Origin: Pseudomonas sp. LFM046
GTDB lineage: Bacteria > Pseudomonadota > Gammaproteobacteria > Pseudomonadales > Pseudomonadaceae
DNA: 64,000 bases
Direction: 5' to 3'
Assembly (NCBI RefSeq): GCF_000949385.2
Contig: NZ_JYKO02000001.1
Location: 576,161-640,160 of the forward strand
This document shows positions 20,665 through 30,118 of this stretch, piece after piece. A program made the position numbers and the translations under genes. Each line of letters starts with the position of its first letter. Position 1 is the first letter of the stretch. Under the pieces are notes generated by a model, which had not been told where the DNA came from, did not search any database, and was given only the letters and a program-made list of their open reading frames with translations.

Positions 20665-20868
20665 GGTTCTGACCCCGTATGGGTATGCCGGACAGTGCAA
20701 CTAGGGAGGTTGTTTTTGTTTTCAGTACTGCTGGGCTGTCTAAACGCACGACCTTGGTCAGACGGCAGAGGTCGTGACGTCAGGCTGGTGAGTGAGGTTC
20801 GGCGCTAGTCTTGGCTCCTGCCCGGCGCGGCCGAGCGGCTGATTTACTACAGAGATGTTGCAGAAAGA

Positions 20869-20927
20869 GGTCACCTCGCCACGGTCCCGCACCCGCTGCG
20901 GGACCGCCTCAGGACGGTGAGGTGACC
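20869..20927 (-). terminator. Nested stem-loop between phnW and the transporter gene
   Basis: GGTCACCTCGCC pairs imperfectly with GGTGAGGTGACC, enclosing an inner hairpin GGTCCCGC/GCGGGACC. No T-run follows, so it may be an mRNA-processing or stabilising structure or a factor-dependent stop rather than a simple terminator. Nothing else is visible in the 298-bp gap 20665-20962. Confidence 0.5.
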
Positions 20928-20962
20928 TTGAATGGGCCTGCCCTTCGACCGGGGTGGCCGTG

Positions 20963-22129
20963 TTAGACGCTTTGCTCCATTTCCACGCCCATCACCTCCA
21001 GGGTGTCGGCGATGGCGGCCAGCAACTGACGAACGATGTGCTCGTCGATCTGCCCGATGCAGCCGATGCGGAAGCTCTCGGCGACGGTCAGCTTGCCGGG
21101 GTAGATGATGAAGTTGCGGGCCTTCAGCTCCTCGTAGAAGCGCTTGAACTCGAAGTTCGGGTGTTCCGGGCTGAAGAAGGTGGTGATGATCGGCGACAGC
21201 CACTGGTCTTCCAGCAGGGTCTTGAAGCCGATCTCGCGCATGCCGGCGACCAGTACGTCGCGGTTGCGGCTGTAGCGTGCCAGGCGACCCAGTACGCCAC
21301 CTTCGGCGGCGTGCTGTTCCAGCGCCGTGCGGAAGGCCACCACGCTGTGGGTCGGCGGGGTGAAGCGCCACTGGCCGGTGCGTTCCATGTAGAGCCACTG
21401 CTCGTAGATATCCAGTGCCAGGGAATGGGCGCGGCCCTTGGCGGCTTCCAGCACCGAGCGGCGGATGATCACGAAGCCGAAGCCGGGGATGCCTTCGATG
21501 CATTTGTTGGCCGAGGACACCAGCACGTCGAAGGCCACTTCGTTGATGGTCAGCGGCACGGCACCGAAGGAGCTCATGGCGTCGACGATCAGGCTCTTGC
21601 CATGGGCCTTCACCACGTCGGCGATCTGGCGCAGCGGGTTGAGGATGCCGGAGCTGGTCTCGCAGTGGACCAGGAAGACGTTGGTGACGTCCGGGTTGGC
21701 CTTCAGCAGGGCGTCCACTTCACCGGGTTGCGGCGGCAGGTAGTCGCCCTTGTCCAGGGTGATGTAGGCGCGGCCCAGGTAGTCCAGGGTCTTGGCGGCG
21801 CGCTGGCCGTAGGCGCCGTTCATCAGGATCAGGCACTTGCCGTCGCGGGGGATGGCGGTGGCGAGGGCGGCCTCTACCGAGAAGCTGCCGCTGCCCTGCA
21901 GGGGGACGCAGGCGAAGCTGTCGTCGTGCACGCCGGCCATGGCGAGCAGTTCCTGGCGAACTTCGGCGGTGACCAGGTTGAAGGCGCCGTCCCACGAGCC
22001 CCAGTCACGCAGCATGGCTTCTTTGGTGGCCTTGGAGGTGGTCAGTGGACCGGGGGTCAGCAGGTAGGGCTCGCCGAGGGCCGGGGCGGCCAGCGGCTGG
22101 GTAGAGGTGGGGAATTCGGCTTTGGTCAT
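20963..22129 (-). CDS. phnW: 2-aminoethylphosphonate:pyruvate transaminase
   Basis: This 388-residue PLP enzyme converts 2-aminoethylphosphonate and pyruvate to phosphonoacetaldehyde and alanine. The N-terminal [10 protein letters not shown] and [11 protein letters not shown] are PhnW signatures. Asp183 in IVDAMSSFG contacts the pyridine nitrogen, and Lys209 in SSANKCIEG should carry PLP. Length is normal for the family. It is the first gene of the minus-strand phn set and is read away from a divergent LysR gene. GGAG precedes the ATG. Confidence 0.96.
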   Translation of the reverse strand: MTKAEFPTSTQPLAAPALGEPYLLTPGPLTTSKATKEAMLRDWGSWDGAFNLVTAEVRQELLAMAGVHDDSFACVPLQGSGSFSVEAALATAIPRDGKCLILMNGAYGQRAAKTLDYLGRAYITLDKGDYLPPQPGEVDALLKANPDVTNVFLVHCETSSGILNPLRQIADVVKAHGKSLIVDAMSSFGAVPLTINEVAFDVLVSSANKCIEGIPGFGFVIIRRSVLEAAKGRAHSLALDIYEQWLYMERTGQWRFTPPTHSVVAFRTALEQHAAEGGVLGRLARYSRNRDVLVAGMREIGFKTLLEDQWLSPIITTFFSPEHPNFEFKRFYEELKARNFIIYPGKLTVAESFRIGCIGQIDEHIVRQLLAAIADTLEVMGVEMEQSV

Positions 22130-22205
22130 GATCGTCTCCAGCGTCTTTGTTCTGGTGAGGGCGCGTTGCGATGGAGAGATAAAACCAATTCCCTAGAAAT
22201 AACGA

Positions 22206-22246
22206 AAATCGATTTATAGTATTTCAAAAATAAGTTCTGCTTATTT
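22206..22246. promoter_or_regulatory. AT-rich divergent control region with two palindromes (phnW / lysR)
   Basis: The 133-bp gap between phnW and the LysR gene is AT-rich. It holds a perfect palindrome AAATCGATTT (22206-22215) and an inverted repeat AAATAAG-ttctg-CTTATTT (22228-22246) 17 bp before the LysR ATG. These are plausible regulator sites and suggest autoregulation together with phnW control. Confidence 0.45.
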
Positions 22247-22262
22247 ATTGAGGATCAGGGAG

Positions 22263-23135
22263 ATGGCGGTTTCCCAGGCGCAGCTCAAGGCCTTCCACGC
22301 CGTGGCGGTGCACGGCAATTTCACCCGCGCGGCCGAGGCGTTGTTCCTCAGCCAGCCGGCGGTTTCCGACCAGGTGCGCAAGCTGGAGGAGCGCTTCGGC
22401 ATCCTTCTGTTCCACCGCAACAAGCGTTCCGTGCAACTGACCGACCTGGGTGAGCGCCTGCTGGCCATTACCCAGCGGCTGTTCGCCGCCGAGGCCGAGG
22501 CCCATGAGCTGTTGTCCACTTCGCGAGCGCTGGAAACCGGCAGCCTGACCCTGGCGGTGGACTCGCCGGTGCACCTGATGGCGCACATCGCGCGCTTCTG
22601 CGAGCGTTACCCGGGCATTCGCGTGAGCCTGGTGACCGGCAACAGCGACGAGTGCCTGCGCCGGTTGCAGGAGTACAAGGCGGACTTCGCCCTGCTGGGG
22701 CGGGCGGTGGAGGATGACGGGCTGATCACCCACGAGCTCAGCAGTGCGCCTCTGGTGGCCTTCGTGGCGCGCAGCCATCCCTGGGCCAGCCGCAAATCCA
22801 TTGCCCTTGCCGACCTCGTCGAGATGCCCATGGTGTTGCGTGAACGCGGCTCCATGACCCGCCAGATCCTGGAGGACGAAATGCAGCGTGCCGGCCTCCC
22901 CATCCGCCCTGCCATCGAAGTGGAGGGCCGCGAGGCCACCTTCGAGATGGTCGCCGCGGGCCTCGGCGTCGGCTTCGTTTCCGCCGCCGAGGTGGGCGCC
23001 AGCGCCAACGTCCACGTGCTGCCCATTCGCGATTGCCAGCAGCGCATGACCGAAACCCTGGTGTGCCTGCGCGAGCAGGGCGCTCGGCGGATTATCGAGG
23101 CGTTCCTGGAAACGGTCCGGGGGCGTCGCGCCTAG
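22263..23135 (+). CDS. LysR-family regulator of the phosphonate genes
   Basis: The 290-residue LysR-type protein has an N-terminal winged helix, QLKAFHAVAVHGNFTRAAEA followed by LFLSQPAVSDQVRKLEERFG, and a C-terminal substrate-binding fold. ATG 22263 is chosen over a TTG 15 bp upstream. It is divergent from phnW, the usual arrangement for a LysR activator, so control of phnW, the transporter and phnX is likely, with 2-aminoethylphosphonate or an intermediate as effector (inference). Its TAG stop shares the sequence CTAG with the stop of the convergent GntR gene. Confidence 0.92.
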   Translation: MAVSQAQLKAFHAVAVHGNFTRAAEALFLSQPAVSDQVRKLEERFGILLFHRNKRSVQLTDLGERLLAITQRLFAAEAEAHELLSTSRALETGSLTLAVDSPVHLMAHIARFCERYPGIRVSLVTGNSDECLRRLQEYKADFALLGRAVEDDGLITHELSSAPLVAFVARSHPWASRKSIALADLVEMPMVLRERGSMTRQILEDEMQRAGLPIRPAIEVEGREATFEMVAAGLGVGFVSAAEVGASANVHVLPIRDCQQRMTETLVCLREQGARRIIEAFLETVRGRRA

Positions 23136-23869
23136 GCCTGGCGGCGGCGCTGGACGGGGTCGAGCCTGCCCTGGAAGGCGGCGCGCAGGTCCTCCGTGGG
23201 CGGCGGCGTGAAGCGCAGCCGGGCGAACAGTCCGGTCAGGTGCCGGCTCATCAGCTCGCTGGCTTGTTCCGCATTGCCTGCCGCCAGGGCATCCACCACG
23301 GCCTGGTGTTCGTCGCAGGCGGCCTCGCTGTAGGCGCGGCTCCGGCTCAGGGCGATGCTCAGTGCGGCGCGGCGCAGCAGCTTGGCGAGGAAGTCCGCCA
23401 GCCAGGGGTTGCCGGCGTGCTCGGCCAGGCGCAGATGGAAGCGGTTCGCCTGGCCGATCAGGCCTGCGTGGTCGCCGGCGGCCAGGCACTGCCGCTGGCG
23501 TTCGACCAGGGCGCGCAGTTCTTCCAGTTGCCCACTCGTGAGGCGATTGCCGATCAGGCGGATGGCCTGGGACTCGATCATCAGGCGCGCTTCCAGCAGC
23601 TCGCGGGCGTGCCGCTCGCTGGGGCGAGCGATGGAGGCGACCTGGTTCGGCGCCAGTTCCACCGCGCCTTCCTCGGCCAGGCGGGTGAGGGCGCGCTGCA
23701 CGGTGCCGGTGCTGACGCTGAAGATGCGGCCGAGGGTCTCCTTGCTCAGCCGGGTGCTGGGCGCCAGGCGGCGGTCGAGGATCGCCGTGTAGAGGGCTTC
23801 GTAGACCAGGTGCCCGGCAGAGCGTGGTTCGCTGCCGGTGCGGGAAATCGTGAAGTTGGTGTCGTGCAT
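23132..23869 (-). CDS. GntR-family (FadR subfamily) regulator
   Basis: The 245-residue protein has an N-terminal winged helix, LSKETLGRIFSVSTGTVQRALTRL, and an all-helical FCD-type ligand domain with metal-ligand-like residues (NRFHLRLAEHAGNPWL; DEHQAVVDALAAGN). ATG 23869 is preceded by GGTGGGA. Target unknown. It lies downstream of a second GntR gene and a dicarboxylate transporter on the same strand, so it may be part of that transport locus. The gene end overlaps the convergent LysR stop by four bases. Confidence 0.9.
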   Translation of the reverse strand: MHDTNFTISRTGSEPRSAGHLVYEALYTAILDRRLAPSTRLSKETLGRIFSVSTGTVQRALTRLAEEGAVELAPNQVASIARPSERHARELLEARLMIESQAIRLIGNRLTSGQLEELRALVERQRQCLAAGDHAGLIGQANRFHLRLAEHAGNPWLADFLAKLLRRAALSIALSRSRAYSEAACDEHQAVVDALAAGNAEQASELMSRHLTGLFARLRFTPPPTEDLRAAFQGRLDPVQRRRQA

Positions 23870-23955
23870 GGTCCCACCTCGCATCGCGTGAAGTGTCGAC
23901 TGGGTGGCCCCTGTTCCGGGGGCCGTGCGGGGGAGGCGCGCAGGTGCGCGCCGTG

Positions 23956-24645
23956 TCAGGTCTCTGGCAAACGCAGGTCGATGTTCAGCCGCACGCCCTC
24001 ATTGAGGATGTGCTGGCGCATCGCCCGGCTGGCTTGTTCGCTGTCATGGCGGCGAATGGCGCGCAGGATGGTTTCGTGTTCTTCGAGCACCTTCTCGGCA
24101 TGCTCCGGACTGTGCAGCACCGTGCCCTCGCTCTGCTCCAGGGCCGTGCCGATCTGCCGGGACACGCTGAGGAAGATGGGGTTGGAGGTGATCGCCACCA
24201 GCTTCCGGTGAAAGGCCGAATAGGCGCTCGCCAGGGCCGTGGGATTGCGATCCTCCACCGCCTCGCGCATGTCCAGCACCAGCAGGCGCAGCTGGCTGAG
24301 GGCGTTGTCGTCCACTGTCTGTGCCACCAGGCCGACGATGAAAGGCTCCAGGGCATAACGCAGTTGCAGCACGTCCCCGGTGGTCGCGGCGCTCGGCACG
24401 GAGACTTCGGCCAGCGGCTGTCCGCGACGCTCCAGCACCATCACGCCCTTGCCCGGCAGCGAGCGGACCACGCCGAGGGTTTCCAGCACGGTGATGGCCT
24501 CGCGCAGGCTCGGGCGGCTGATCTCCAGCTGCTCGGCCAGTTCCCGCTGCCCCGGCAGCATCTGGCCGGCGGCCCAGCGCCCCTGCTCGATGGGTTCGAG
24601 CAGCTTCTGCACGATCGAGTTGACCAGTTTGGATGACGAGAACAT
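23956..24645 (-). CDS. GntR-family (FadR subfamily) regulator, likely controls the adjacent DctA-type transporter
   Basis: The 229-residue protein has a DNA-binding part, LPGQRELAEQLEISRPSLRE, and an FCD-type C-terminal domain (AYSAFHRKLVAITSNPIF; EEHETILRAIRRHD). GGGAGG precedes ATG 24645. A 15-bp motif 76 nt upstream (24721-24735, inside the transporter's 3' end) recurs 79 nt upstream of the transporter start. It matches the TNGTNNNACNA pattern bound by FadR-type regulators, which suggests autoregulation plus transporter control. Confidence 0.91.
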   Translation of the reverse strand: MFSSSKLVNSIVQKLLEPIEQGRWAAGQMLPGQRELAEQLEISRPSLREAITVLETLGVVRSLPGKGVMVLERRGQPLAEVSVPSAATTGDVLQLRYALEPFIVGLVAQTVDDNALSQLRLLVLDMREAVEDRNPTALASAYSAFHRKLVAITSNPIFLSVSRQIGTALEQSEGTVLHSPEHAEKVLEEHETILRAIRRHDSEQASRAMRQHILNEGVRLNIDLRLPET

Positions 24646-24703
24646 TGAACCTCCCTAATGGTTGGAATCCGCCGTGGCGCCCCGGAAAGGGCGCCAGCCG
24701 TTG

Positions 24704-26026
24704 TCAGGCATCCGTTTTCCCCGGTCTGACCAGTTGTGTGCGCAGCTGCATGGAACCATCGTCCGCGCCGCCGCCGGCGAGCACGTCCTGGGTGCGTTGC
24801 AGGTCGATGTCGTTTTCCCAGCGGGCGATGGTGACGGTGGCGACGCAATTGCCGATGAGGTTGGTCAGGGCCCGGCCGATGCCCATGAACCAGTCGACCG
24901 AGAGTACCAGCACCAGGCCAGCAGCGGGGATGGCCGGCACGGCGGTGAGGGTGGCGGCGAGGATCACCAGGGCCGAGCCCGGAATACCGTGGGCGCCCTT
25001 GGAGGTGACCAGGGACACCAGCAGGATGGTCAGCAGGTCACCCGGCGACAGCGGTGTGCCGGTGGCGTGGGCGATGAACACCACGGCCAGGGTCAGGTAG
25101 ATGGAGAAGCCGTCGAGGTTGAAGGAGTAGCCGGTGGGGATCACCAGGCCCACAGTGGAACTGCGGATGCCCAGGCGTTCGAGCTTGCGCATCACCTGCG
25201 GCAACACGGCGTCGGACGAGGCGGTGCCGACGACGATCAGCAGTTCCTCACGGAAGTAGCGCAGAAACGGCAGCAAGGGTACGCCGCACAGGCGCAGCAC
25301 ACCGCCGAGGACCACCAGGACGAAGAGCGCGCAGGTCAGGTAGAAGACCGCGACCAGGGCGCCCAGATGGCTCAGGGACTCCAGCCCGTAGCGACTGGTG
25401 GTGAAGGCCACCGCGCCGAACACGCCGATCGGGGCCAGGCGCACGATCATGCCCATGATGCGGAAGATCACGTGGCTGACTTCGCCGATCAGTCGGGAGA
25501 CGCCGCTGGCCTGCTCGCCAACCAGATTCAGGGCGCTGCCGAACAGCACGGCGAACAGCAGAACCTGGAGAATGTTGTTTTCGGCGAAGGCGCTGAATAC
25601 CGATGTGGGGATCAGGCCGAGGATGAACTCCACCGGGCCATGCAGGTGCGAAGTGCCCGAGCTGTAAGCCGCCGCATCCTTGCCGGACAGGCTGGAGAGA
25701 TCGATGTTGGCGCCGTCGCCCAGGCCCATGCCGTAGGCCACGGCGAGGCCGAGGACGAGGGCGATGGTGGTCAGCACCTCGAAGTAGATCACCGACTTCA
25801 GGCCGATGCGCCCGACCTTCTTCAGGTCTCCCGCGCCGGAAATCCCGTTGACCACCACGCAGAAGACGATCAGGGCGATGAGCATCTTGATCAGCTTGAT
25901 GAAGCCGTCGCCCAGGGGTTTCAGTTGGGAGGAGAGTTCGGGCAGTCCGACGCCGAACAGCACGCCGATCACCAGGCCAATCACGACTTGCAGAAATATC
26001 GAGCGGGAGCAGAGCTTGAAGAGCAT
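24704..26026 (-). CDS. Dicarboxylate/amino acid:cation symporter (DctA/GltP family)
   Basis: The 440-residue inner-membrane protein has the glutamate-transporter fold. The conserved TASSDAVLPQVMRKLERLG is the family TSSS...LP hairpin, followed by VIPTGYSFNLDG (the PTGYSFNLDG signature) and SKGAHGIPGSALVILAAT. These match C4-dicarboxylate DctA proteins best, though exact substrate cannot be read. ATG 26026 is preferred over an in-frame upstream ATG because the first helix follows directly. It is the first gene of a minus-strand set with the GntR regulator, 58 nt apart. Confidence 0.93.
   Translation of the reverse strand: MLFKLCSRSIFLQVVIGLVIGVLFGVGLPELSSQLKPLGDGFIKLIKMLIALIVFCVVVNGISGAGDLKKVGRIGLKSVIYFEVLTTIALVLGLAVAYGMGLGDGANIDLSSLSGKDAAAYSSGTSHLHGPVEFILGLIPTSVFSAFAENNILQVLLFAVLFGSALNLVGEQASGVSRLIGEVSHVIFRIMGMIVRLAPIGVFGAVAFTTSRYGLESLSHLGALVAVFYLTCALFVLVVLGGVLRLCGVPLLPFLRYFREELLIVVGTASSDAVLPQVMRKLERLGIRSSTVGLVIPTGYSFNLDGFSIYLTLAVVFIAHATGTPLSPGDLLTILLVSLVTSKGAHGIPGSALVILAATLTAVPAIPAAGLVLVLSVDWFMGIGRALTNLIGNCVATVTIARWENDIDLQRTQDVLAGGGADDGSMQLRTQLVRPGKTDA
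24721..24735 (-). promoter_or_regulatory. Probable GntR operator 1 (upstream of gntR, inside transporter 3' end)
   Basis: CCGGTCTGACCAGTT carries the symmetric core GGTC-N-GACC. It is identical except for the central base to the site at 26105 and lies 76 nt before the GntR start. Confidence 0.55.
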
Positions 26027-26104
26027 TGCGGGAGTCTCCGTTCGGTGCATTCGTGCGGTCCCGGTTCGGGGCAGGGCATGAACGCTTTTGTTGTTGTGGT
26101 ATTA

Positions 26105-26119
26105 CCGGTCAGACCAGTT
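26105..26119 (-). promoter_or_regulatory. Probable GntR operator 2 (upstream of transporter)
   Basis: CCGGTCAGACCAGTT has the core GGTC-N-GACC and lies 79 nt before the transporter ATG. It pairs with operator 1. Nothing else is clear in the 26027-26322 gap, which must also hold the mpl promoter. Confidence 0.55.
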
Positions 26120-26322
26120 CAGCCTATTGCCAATCCCCGCACCTTGGCAAGTGCCGATTGTCCTGGTGTCGCGAAAAGGATTTTCCGGAGGGCCGTGCTC
26201 GATCTTTTCCACTGCTTCGAGGTCCAACGCTGGCCGGTAGCGACCATGGGGTCCGCCGGGCCGCTGTGCTAACCTGCGACAAGTTTTTCCCGGGCCGGGG
26301 CGGCCCGTTTCAGAGGTCATCC

Positions 26323-27675
26323 ATGCATATCCACATCCTCGGCATCTGCGGCACCTTCATGGGTTCGCTGGCGGTGCTGGCCAAGGAACTTGGCCACCGT
26401 GTCACCGGCTCCGACGCCAATGTCTACCCGCCCATGAGCACCCAGTTGGAGGCGCAGGGGATCGAGCTGATGCAGGGCTACGAGCCCGCCCACCTGGAGC
26501 CGGCACCGGACCTGGTGGTGATCGGCAACGCCCTGTCCCGTGGCAACCCCGCGGTGGAGCATGTGCTGAACAAGGGCCTGCCGTACGTGTCCGGCCCGCA
26601 GTGGCTGGCGGACCATGTGCTGCAGGGCCGCTGGGTGCTGGCCGTAGCCGGTACGCATGGCAAGACCACCACCACCAGCATGCTGGCCTGGGTGCTGGAA
26701 CATGCCGGCATGAGCCCGGGTTTCCTCATCGGCGGCGTGCCGCAGAACTTCGGTGTGTCCGCGCGTCTGGGCGGCACGCCGTTCTTCGTGGTGGAGGCGG
26801 ATGAGTACGACAGCGCCTTCTTCGACAAGCGCTCCAAGTTCGTCCACTACCGTCCGCGCACCGCGATCCTGAACAATCTGGAATTCGACCACGCGGACAT
26901 CTTCCCCGACCTCGCGGCTATCGAGCGGCAGTTCCACCACCTGGTGCGGACCATTCCGGGTGAGGGGCTGATCATCCATCCCACTTCTGAGACTGCGCTC
27001 AAGCGCGTGCTGGAGATGGGCTGCTGGACCCCGGTGCAGACCACTGGTGAAGGCGGCCAATGGCAGTCGCGCCTGCTGGCCGAGGATGGCTCGCGCTTCG
27101 AGGTGCTGTTCGAAGGCCAACCGGCGGGCACCGTGGAGTGGGAACTGACCGGTCAGCACAACGTCGCCAACGCCCTGGCCACCCTGGCCGCTGCTCGCCA
27201 CGTGGGCGTGGTGCCGGAGCTGGGTGTCGCCGCCCTGTCCGCCTTCAAGAGCGTCAAGCGCCGCATGGAGAAGGTCGCCGAAGTGAAGGGCGTCACCATC
27301 TATGACGACTTCGCTCACCACCCGACCGCCATCGCCACCACCCTCGACGGCCTGCGCAAGCGCGTGGGCGATGCGCCCGTGGTGGCGGTGATCGAACCGC
27401 GCTCCAACTCGATGAAACTCGGCGCCCACCGCGACGGCCTGCCGGATTCGGTGAAGCTGGCCGACCAGGTGTTCTGGTACGCGCCGCCGAACCTCGGCTG
27501 GGACCTGGCCGCCACCGCCACCGCCTGCCCGGTGCCGGCGCAGGTCTGCAGCTCGCTGGAAAGCATCATTGCGGAAGTGAAAGCCCTGGCCCGTCCGGGC
27601 ACCCAGGTGGTGATCATGAGCAATGGTGGTTTCGGCGGCCTGCACGGCAAGTTGGCCAAGGCCCTGGAAGAGTAA
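26323..27675 (+). CDS. mpl: UDP-N-acetylmuramate:L-alanyl-gamma-D-glutamyl-meso-diaminopimelate ligase
   Basis: The 450-residue Mur-ligase-family enzyme recycles cell-wall tripeptide by joining it to UDP-MurNAc in the cytoplasm. The N-terminus [20 protein letters not shown] (Rossmann part) distinguishes Mpl from MurC. The ATP loop [12 protein letters not shown] is at residues 109-120, with [11 protein letters not shown] and [10 protein letters not shown] further on. ATG 26323 follows GAGGTC. ubiX starts 10 nt later, so they are cotranscribed. Mpl marks the start of the conserved PAO1-like gene order. Confidence 0.97.
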   Translation: MHIHILGICGTFMGSLAVLAKELGHRVTGSDANVYPPMSTQLEAQGIELMQGYEPAHLEPAPDLVVIGNALSRGNPAVEHVLNKGLPYVSGPQWLADHVLQGRWVLAVAGTHGKTTTTSMLAWVLEHAGMSPGFLIGGVPQNFGVSARLGGTPFFVVEADEYDSAFFDKRSKFVHYRPRTAILNNLEFDHADIFPDLAAIERQFHHLVRTIPGEGLIIHPTSETALKRVLEMGCWTPVQTTGEGGQWQSRLLAEDGSRFEVLFEGQPAGTVEWELTGQHNVANALATLAAARHVGVVPELGVAALSAFKSVKRRMEKVAEVKGVTIYDDFAHHPTAIATTLDGLRKRVGDAPVVAVIEPRSNSMKLGAHRDGLPDSVKLADQVFWYAPPNLGWDLAATATACPVPAQVCSSLESIIAEVKALARPGTQVVIMSNGGFGGLHGKLAKALEE

Positions 27676-27685
27676 GGAGCAGGCC

Positions 27686-28315
27686 ATGACCGGACCTTCC
27701 CGCATCACCCTGGCGATGACCGGTGCGTCGGGCGCCCAGTACGGTCTGCGCCTGCTGGACTGCCTGATCCAGGAAGACCGCGAGGTGCACTTCCTGATCT
27801 CCAAGGCGGCTCAGTTGGTGATGGCCACAGAGACTGAAGTCACCCTGCCGACCAAGCCCCAGGCGATGCAGGCCTTCCTCAGCGAGTACACCGGTGCCGC
27901 GCCGGGGCAGATCCGCTGCTACGGCAAGGAAGACTGGATGTCCCCGGTGGCCTCCGGCTCCGGTGCGCCGGCTGCCATGGTGGTGGTGCCCTGTTCCACC
28001 GGCACGCTGTCGGCCATTGCCACCGGCGCCTGCAACAACCTGATCGAGCGCGCTGCCGACGTGACCCTGAAGGAACGTCGCCAACTGATCCTGGTGCCGC
28101 GCGAGGCGCCGTACTCCAGCATCCACCTGGAAAACATGCTCAAGCTTTCCAACCTGGGCGCTGTGATCGTGCCGGCCTCACCGGGCTTCTATCACCAGCC
28201 GCAGACCATCGACGATCTGGTGGACTTCGTGGTGGCGCGCATCCTCAATCTGCTGGACATTCCCCAGGACATGCTGCCGCGTTGGGGCGAGCATCATCAG
28301 GGCGTCGATGACTAA
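27686..28315 (+). CDS. ubiX: Flavin prenyltransferase UbiX
   Basis: The 209-residue enzyme adds a dimethylallyl unit to FMN to make the prenylated cofactor for UbiD decarboxylase in ubiquinone synthesis. Motifs are [14 protein letters not shown] (FMN loop), [25 protein letters not shown] (quoted in part), [19 protein letters not shown] and [10 protein letters not shown], all typical. GGAG lies before ATG 27686. The end overlaps the start of the following lipoprotein gene by 8 nt. Confidence 0.97.
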   Translation: MTGPSRITLAMTGASGAQYGLRLLDCLIQEDREVHFLISKAAQLVMATETEVTLPTKPQAMQAFLSEYTGAAPGQIRCYGKEDWMSPVASGSGAPAAMVVVPCSTGTLSAIATGACNNLIERAADVTLKERRQLILVPREAPYSSIHLENMLKLSNLGAVIVPASPGFYHQPQTIDDLVDFVVARILNLLDIPQDMLPRWGEHHQGVDD

Positions 28316-28598
28316 ACGACTGGCTGCTGGACTGCTGGCGCTTTCCCTTCTGCAGGGCTGCGCCAGTGTCGTCACCCTCAATGCGGCCAAGCCGGGGGCG
28401 CCGATCATCTATTCCGGTACGCAACTGGACTGGTATTCCATGAATGGCGGCTGCTGCCCCATGGACAAGTTCGGCGCTGAACCACCGCGTTACCCGGCCA
28501 TCGACCTGCCGGCCAGTGCCTTGCTCGATACGCTGTTGCTGCCCTTTGCGGTGGCGGCGGAACTGGGTGTGGGGTTGGGGGTTCGGGGCGGGTATTGA
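28308..28598 (+). CDS. YceK/YidQ-type small lipoprotein
   Basis: The 96-residue product has the lipobox LLQGC (Cys18) after a short signal sequence. The mature part contains [16 protein letters not shown] and ends [17 protein letters not shown], the pattern of the YceK/DUF1375 family whose C-terminus has PxSxxxDTxxLPxT. Function is unknown in the family. It is translationally coupled to ubiX and followed by a strong palindrome. Confidence 0.85.
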   Translation: MTKRLAAGLLALSLLQGCASVVTLNAAKPGAPIIYSGTQLDWYSMNGGCCPMDKFGAEPPRYPAIDLPASALLDTLLLPFAVAAELGVGLGVRGGY

Positions 28599-28604
28599 GC
28601 TGAT

Positions 28605-28648
28605 CGTCAGTCTGTAGGGGCGAATGAATTCGCCCCTACAGACTGACG
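28605..28648. repeat. Perfect palindromic repeat, GGGGCGAAT family (copy 2)
   Basis: Perfect 21-base arms flank a two-base loop. The centre reads GGGGCGAATGAATTCGCCCC. It lies exactly between two convergent genes and could also stop transcription from either side. Confidence 0.75.
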
Positions 28649-28651
28649 CTT

Positions 28652-29119
28652 TCAGCCGGGCTCCTGGCACACATCCACCCACCGGGCTTCGACCAGATCG
28701 GCCATGCGCTCCGGGGCGATGCGCACTGCGCTGTGGACGGCGCCGGCGGCCGGCACCACTTCATCGAAAGCCTGCAGGGAGCGGTCGCAGTAGACCGCCA
28801 GCGGCGTCGCCAGGCCGAATGGGCAGACGCCGCCCACCGGGTGGCTGGTCAGGGATTCCACGGTTTCCGCATCCAGCATCCTGGCCTTGGCGCCGAAGGT
28901 CTCCTTGAACTTGCGGTTGTCGATGCGGGCGTCGCCCCGCGCTACCACCAGCACGGCGTCGTCGCCGACGCGGAAGGCCAGCGTCTTGGCAATGCGACCG
29001 GGCTCCACGCCGTGGGCTTCGGCGGCCAGGACCACGGTGGCGGTGCTGGTTTCCAGCTCGATGATGTCGATTTCAGGTGCCTTCCTGGCGAAGAAGGCAC
29101 GTACCGATTCAAGGCTCAT
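28652..29119 (-). CDS. YbaK/EbsC-type aminoacyl-tRNA deacylase domain protein
   Basis: The 155-residue stand-alone editing domain related to YbaK/ProX hydrolyses mischarged aminoacyl-tRNAs in characterised relatives. Visible signatures are GRIAKTLAFRVGD (the conserved Lys), DNRKFKETFGAKARML and HPVGGVCPFGL, followed by YCDRSL. The ATG at 29119 is preferred, with GGGAG about 7 nt before it; a second ATG two codons upstream lies too close to that site. Specific tRNA target cannot be told. Confidence 0.9.
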   Translation of the reverse strand: MSLESVRAFFARKAPEIDIIELETSTATVVLAAEAHGVEPGRIAKTLAFRVGDDAVLVVARGDARIDNRKFKETFGAKARMLDAETVESLTSHPVGGVCPFGLATPLAVYCDRSLQAFDEVVPAAGAVHSAVRIAPERMADLVEARWVDVCQEPG

Positions 29120-29180
29120 GGTCATTCTCCCTGGCAAAGGCCGAATCCTTGTCTGTCGGCCTTCTCGGCGTCAACCGTGT

Positions 29181-30047
29181 TCAGTGGGTCAGGCTTCGCA
29201 CGTCGGCGAGGCTGTCGGCGAGCCCGTAACGGCCCTTGGCATCACGTACGACGCGGCCCATGGCGATGGCTGGATCGTGGGTGAAAACCAGCCGTCCATT
29301 GCGGGCCAGCAGGTCGGCCAGCAGGGCTTCCTTCTCTTCGATCAGGCCTTCGGGGAAGCGGTCGTAACCCATGGTGATGGGCAGGTGAACCCAAGGCGCG
29401 CCGGGAATCAGATCGCCGCTGAACAGCACCGGGCCGTCAGGCATCTCCACTTCCGGCAGCATCTGGCCGGGCGTGTGGCCGTCGCTCCAGTGGAAGCGCC
29501 AGCCTTCGCCGAGGGTGGCGCTATGGCTGCCTTCCTCGATCAGCTCCAGGCGGCCGCTGGTTTCCAGGAGCTCGATCAGTTCGGGGATATAGGAAGCCCG
29601 GTCGCGCGGGTGGGGCTTGCACGCCCGCTCCCACTGGCGGCGGCCGGTGATGAAGCGCGCCCTGGGGAACAGCAGGCGCGGCGGCTGGCCGTCTTCCCAG
29701 GGGGCGAGCAGGCCACCGGCGTGGTCGAAGTGCAGGTGGGTGAGCACTACGACATCGATATCGGTATCGCTGAGGCCCGCTTCGGCCAGGCTGTCCAGCA
29801 GCACGTGATGCGCTTCCTGGACGCCGAAACGCTGCTTGAGCTCGGGGGAGAAGAAGGCGCCGATGCCGGTCTCCACCAAGACGTTGCGGCCCGGTTCCCG
29901 GACCAGCAGGGCACGGCAGCCGAGGTCGATGCGGTGCAGTTCGTCCGGCGTCATCCAGCGCTCCCAGAGGGCGCGGGGAGCATTGCCGAACATGGCGCCG
30001 CCGTCGAGTTTCTGGCTGTTGCCGAGCAGGGTGGTGAGGGTACGCAT
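29181..30047 (-). CDS. Metallo-beta-lactamase-fold hydrolase
   Basis: The 288-residue cytoplasmic protein carries the zinc motif [11 protein letters not shown], then a downstream His in SDGHTPGQM, Asp in FSGDLIPG and His in FTHDP. The order fits the lactonase/AttM-like and AHL-lactonase-like branch of the superfamily, but substrate cannot be assigned. ATG 30047 ([17 protein letters not shown]) is chosen over an ATG 11 codons upstream. It is the last gene before the YbaK-type gene on the same strand, with a 61-nt gap. Confidence 0.88.
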   Translation of the reverse strand: MRTLTTLLGNSQKLDGGAMFGNAPRALWERWMTPDELHRIDLGCRALLVREPGRNVLVETGIGAFFSPELKQRFGVQEAHHVLLDSLAEAGLSDTDIDVVVLTHLHFDHAGGLLAPWEDGQPPRLLFPRARFITGRRQWERACKPHPRDRASYIPELIELLETSGRLELIEEGSHSATLGEGWRFHWSDGHTPGQMLPEVEMPDGPVLFSGDLIPGAPWVHLPITMGYDRFPEGLIEEKEALLADLLARNGRLVFTHDPAIAMGRVVRDAKGRYGLADSLADVRSLTH

Positions 30048-30118
30048 GGCTGGGTTTCGTAGTGGAAAGCGAAGCGGCAAGGCTAACCCTTGCCCGCCAC
30101 GCTGCCCAGCCCCGGTTA

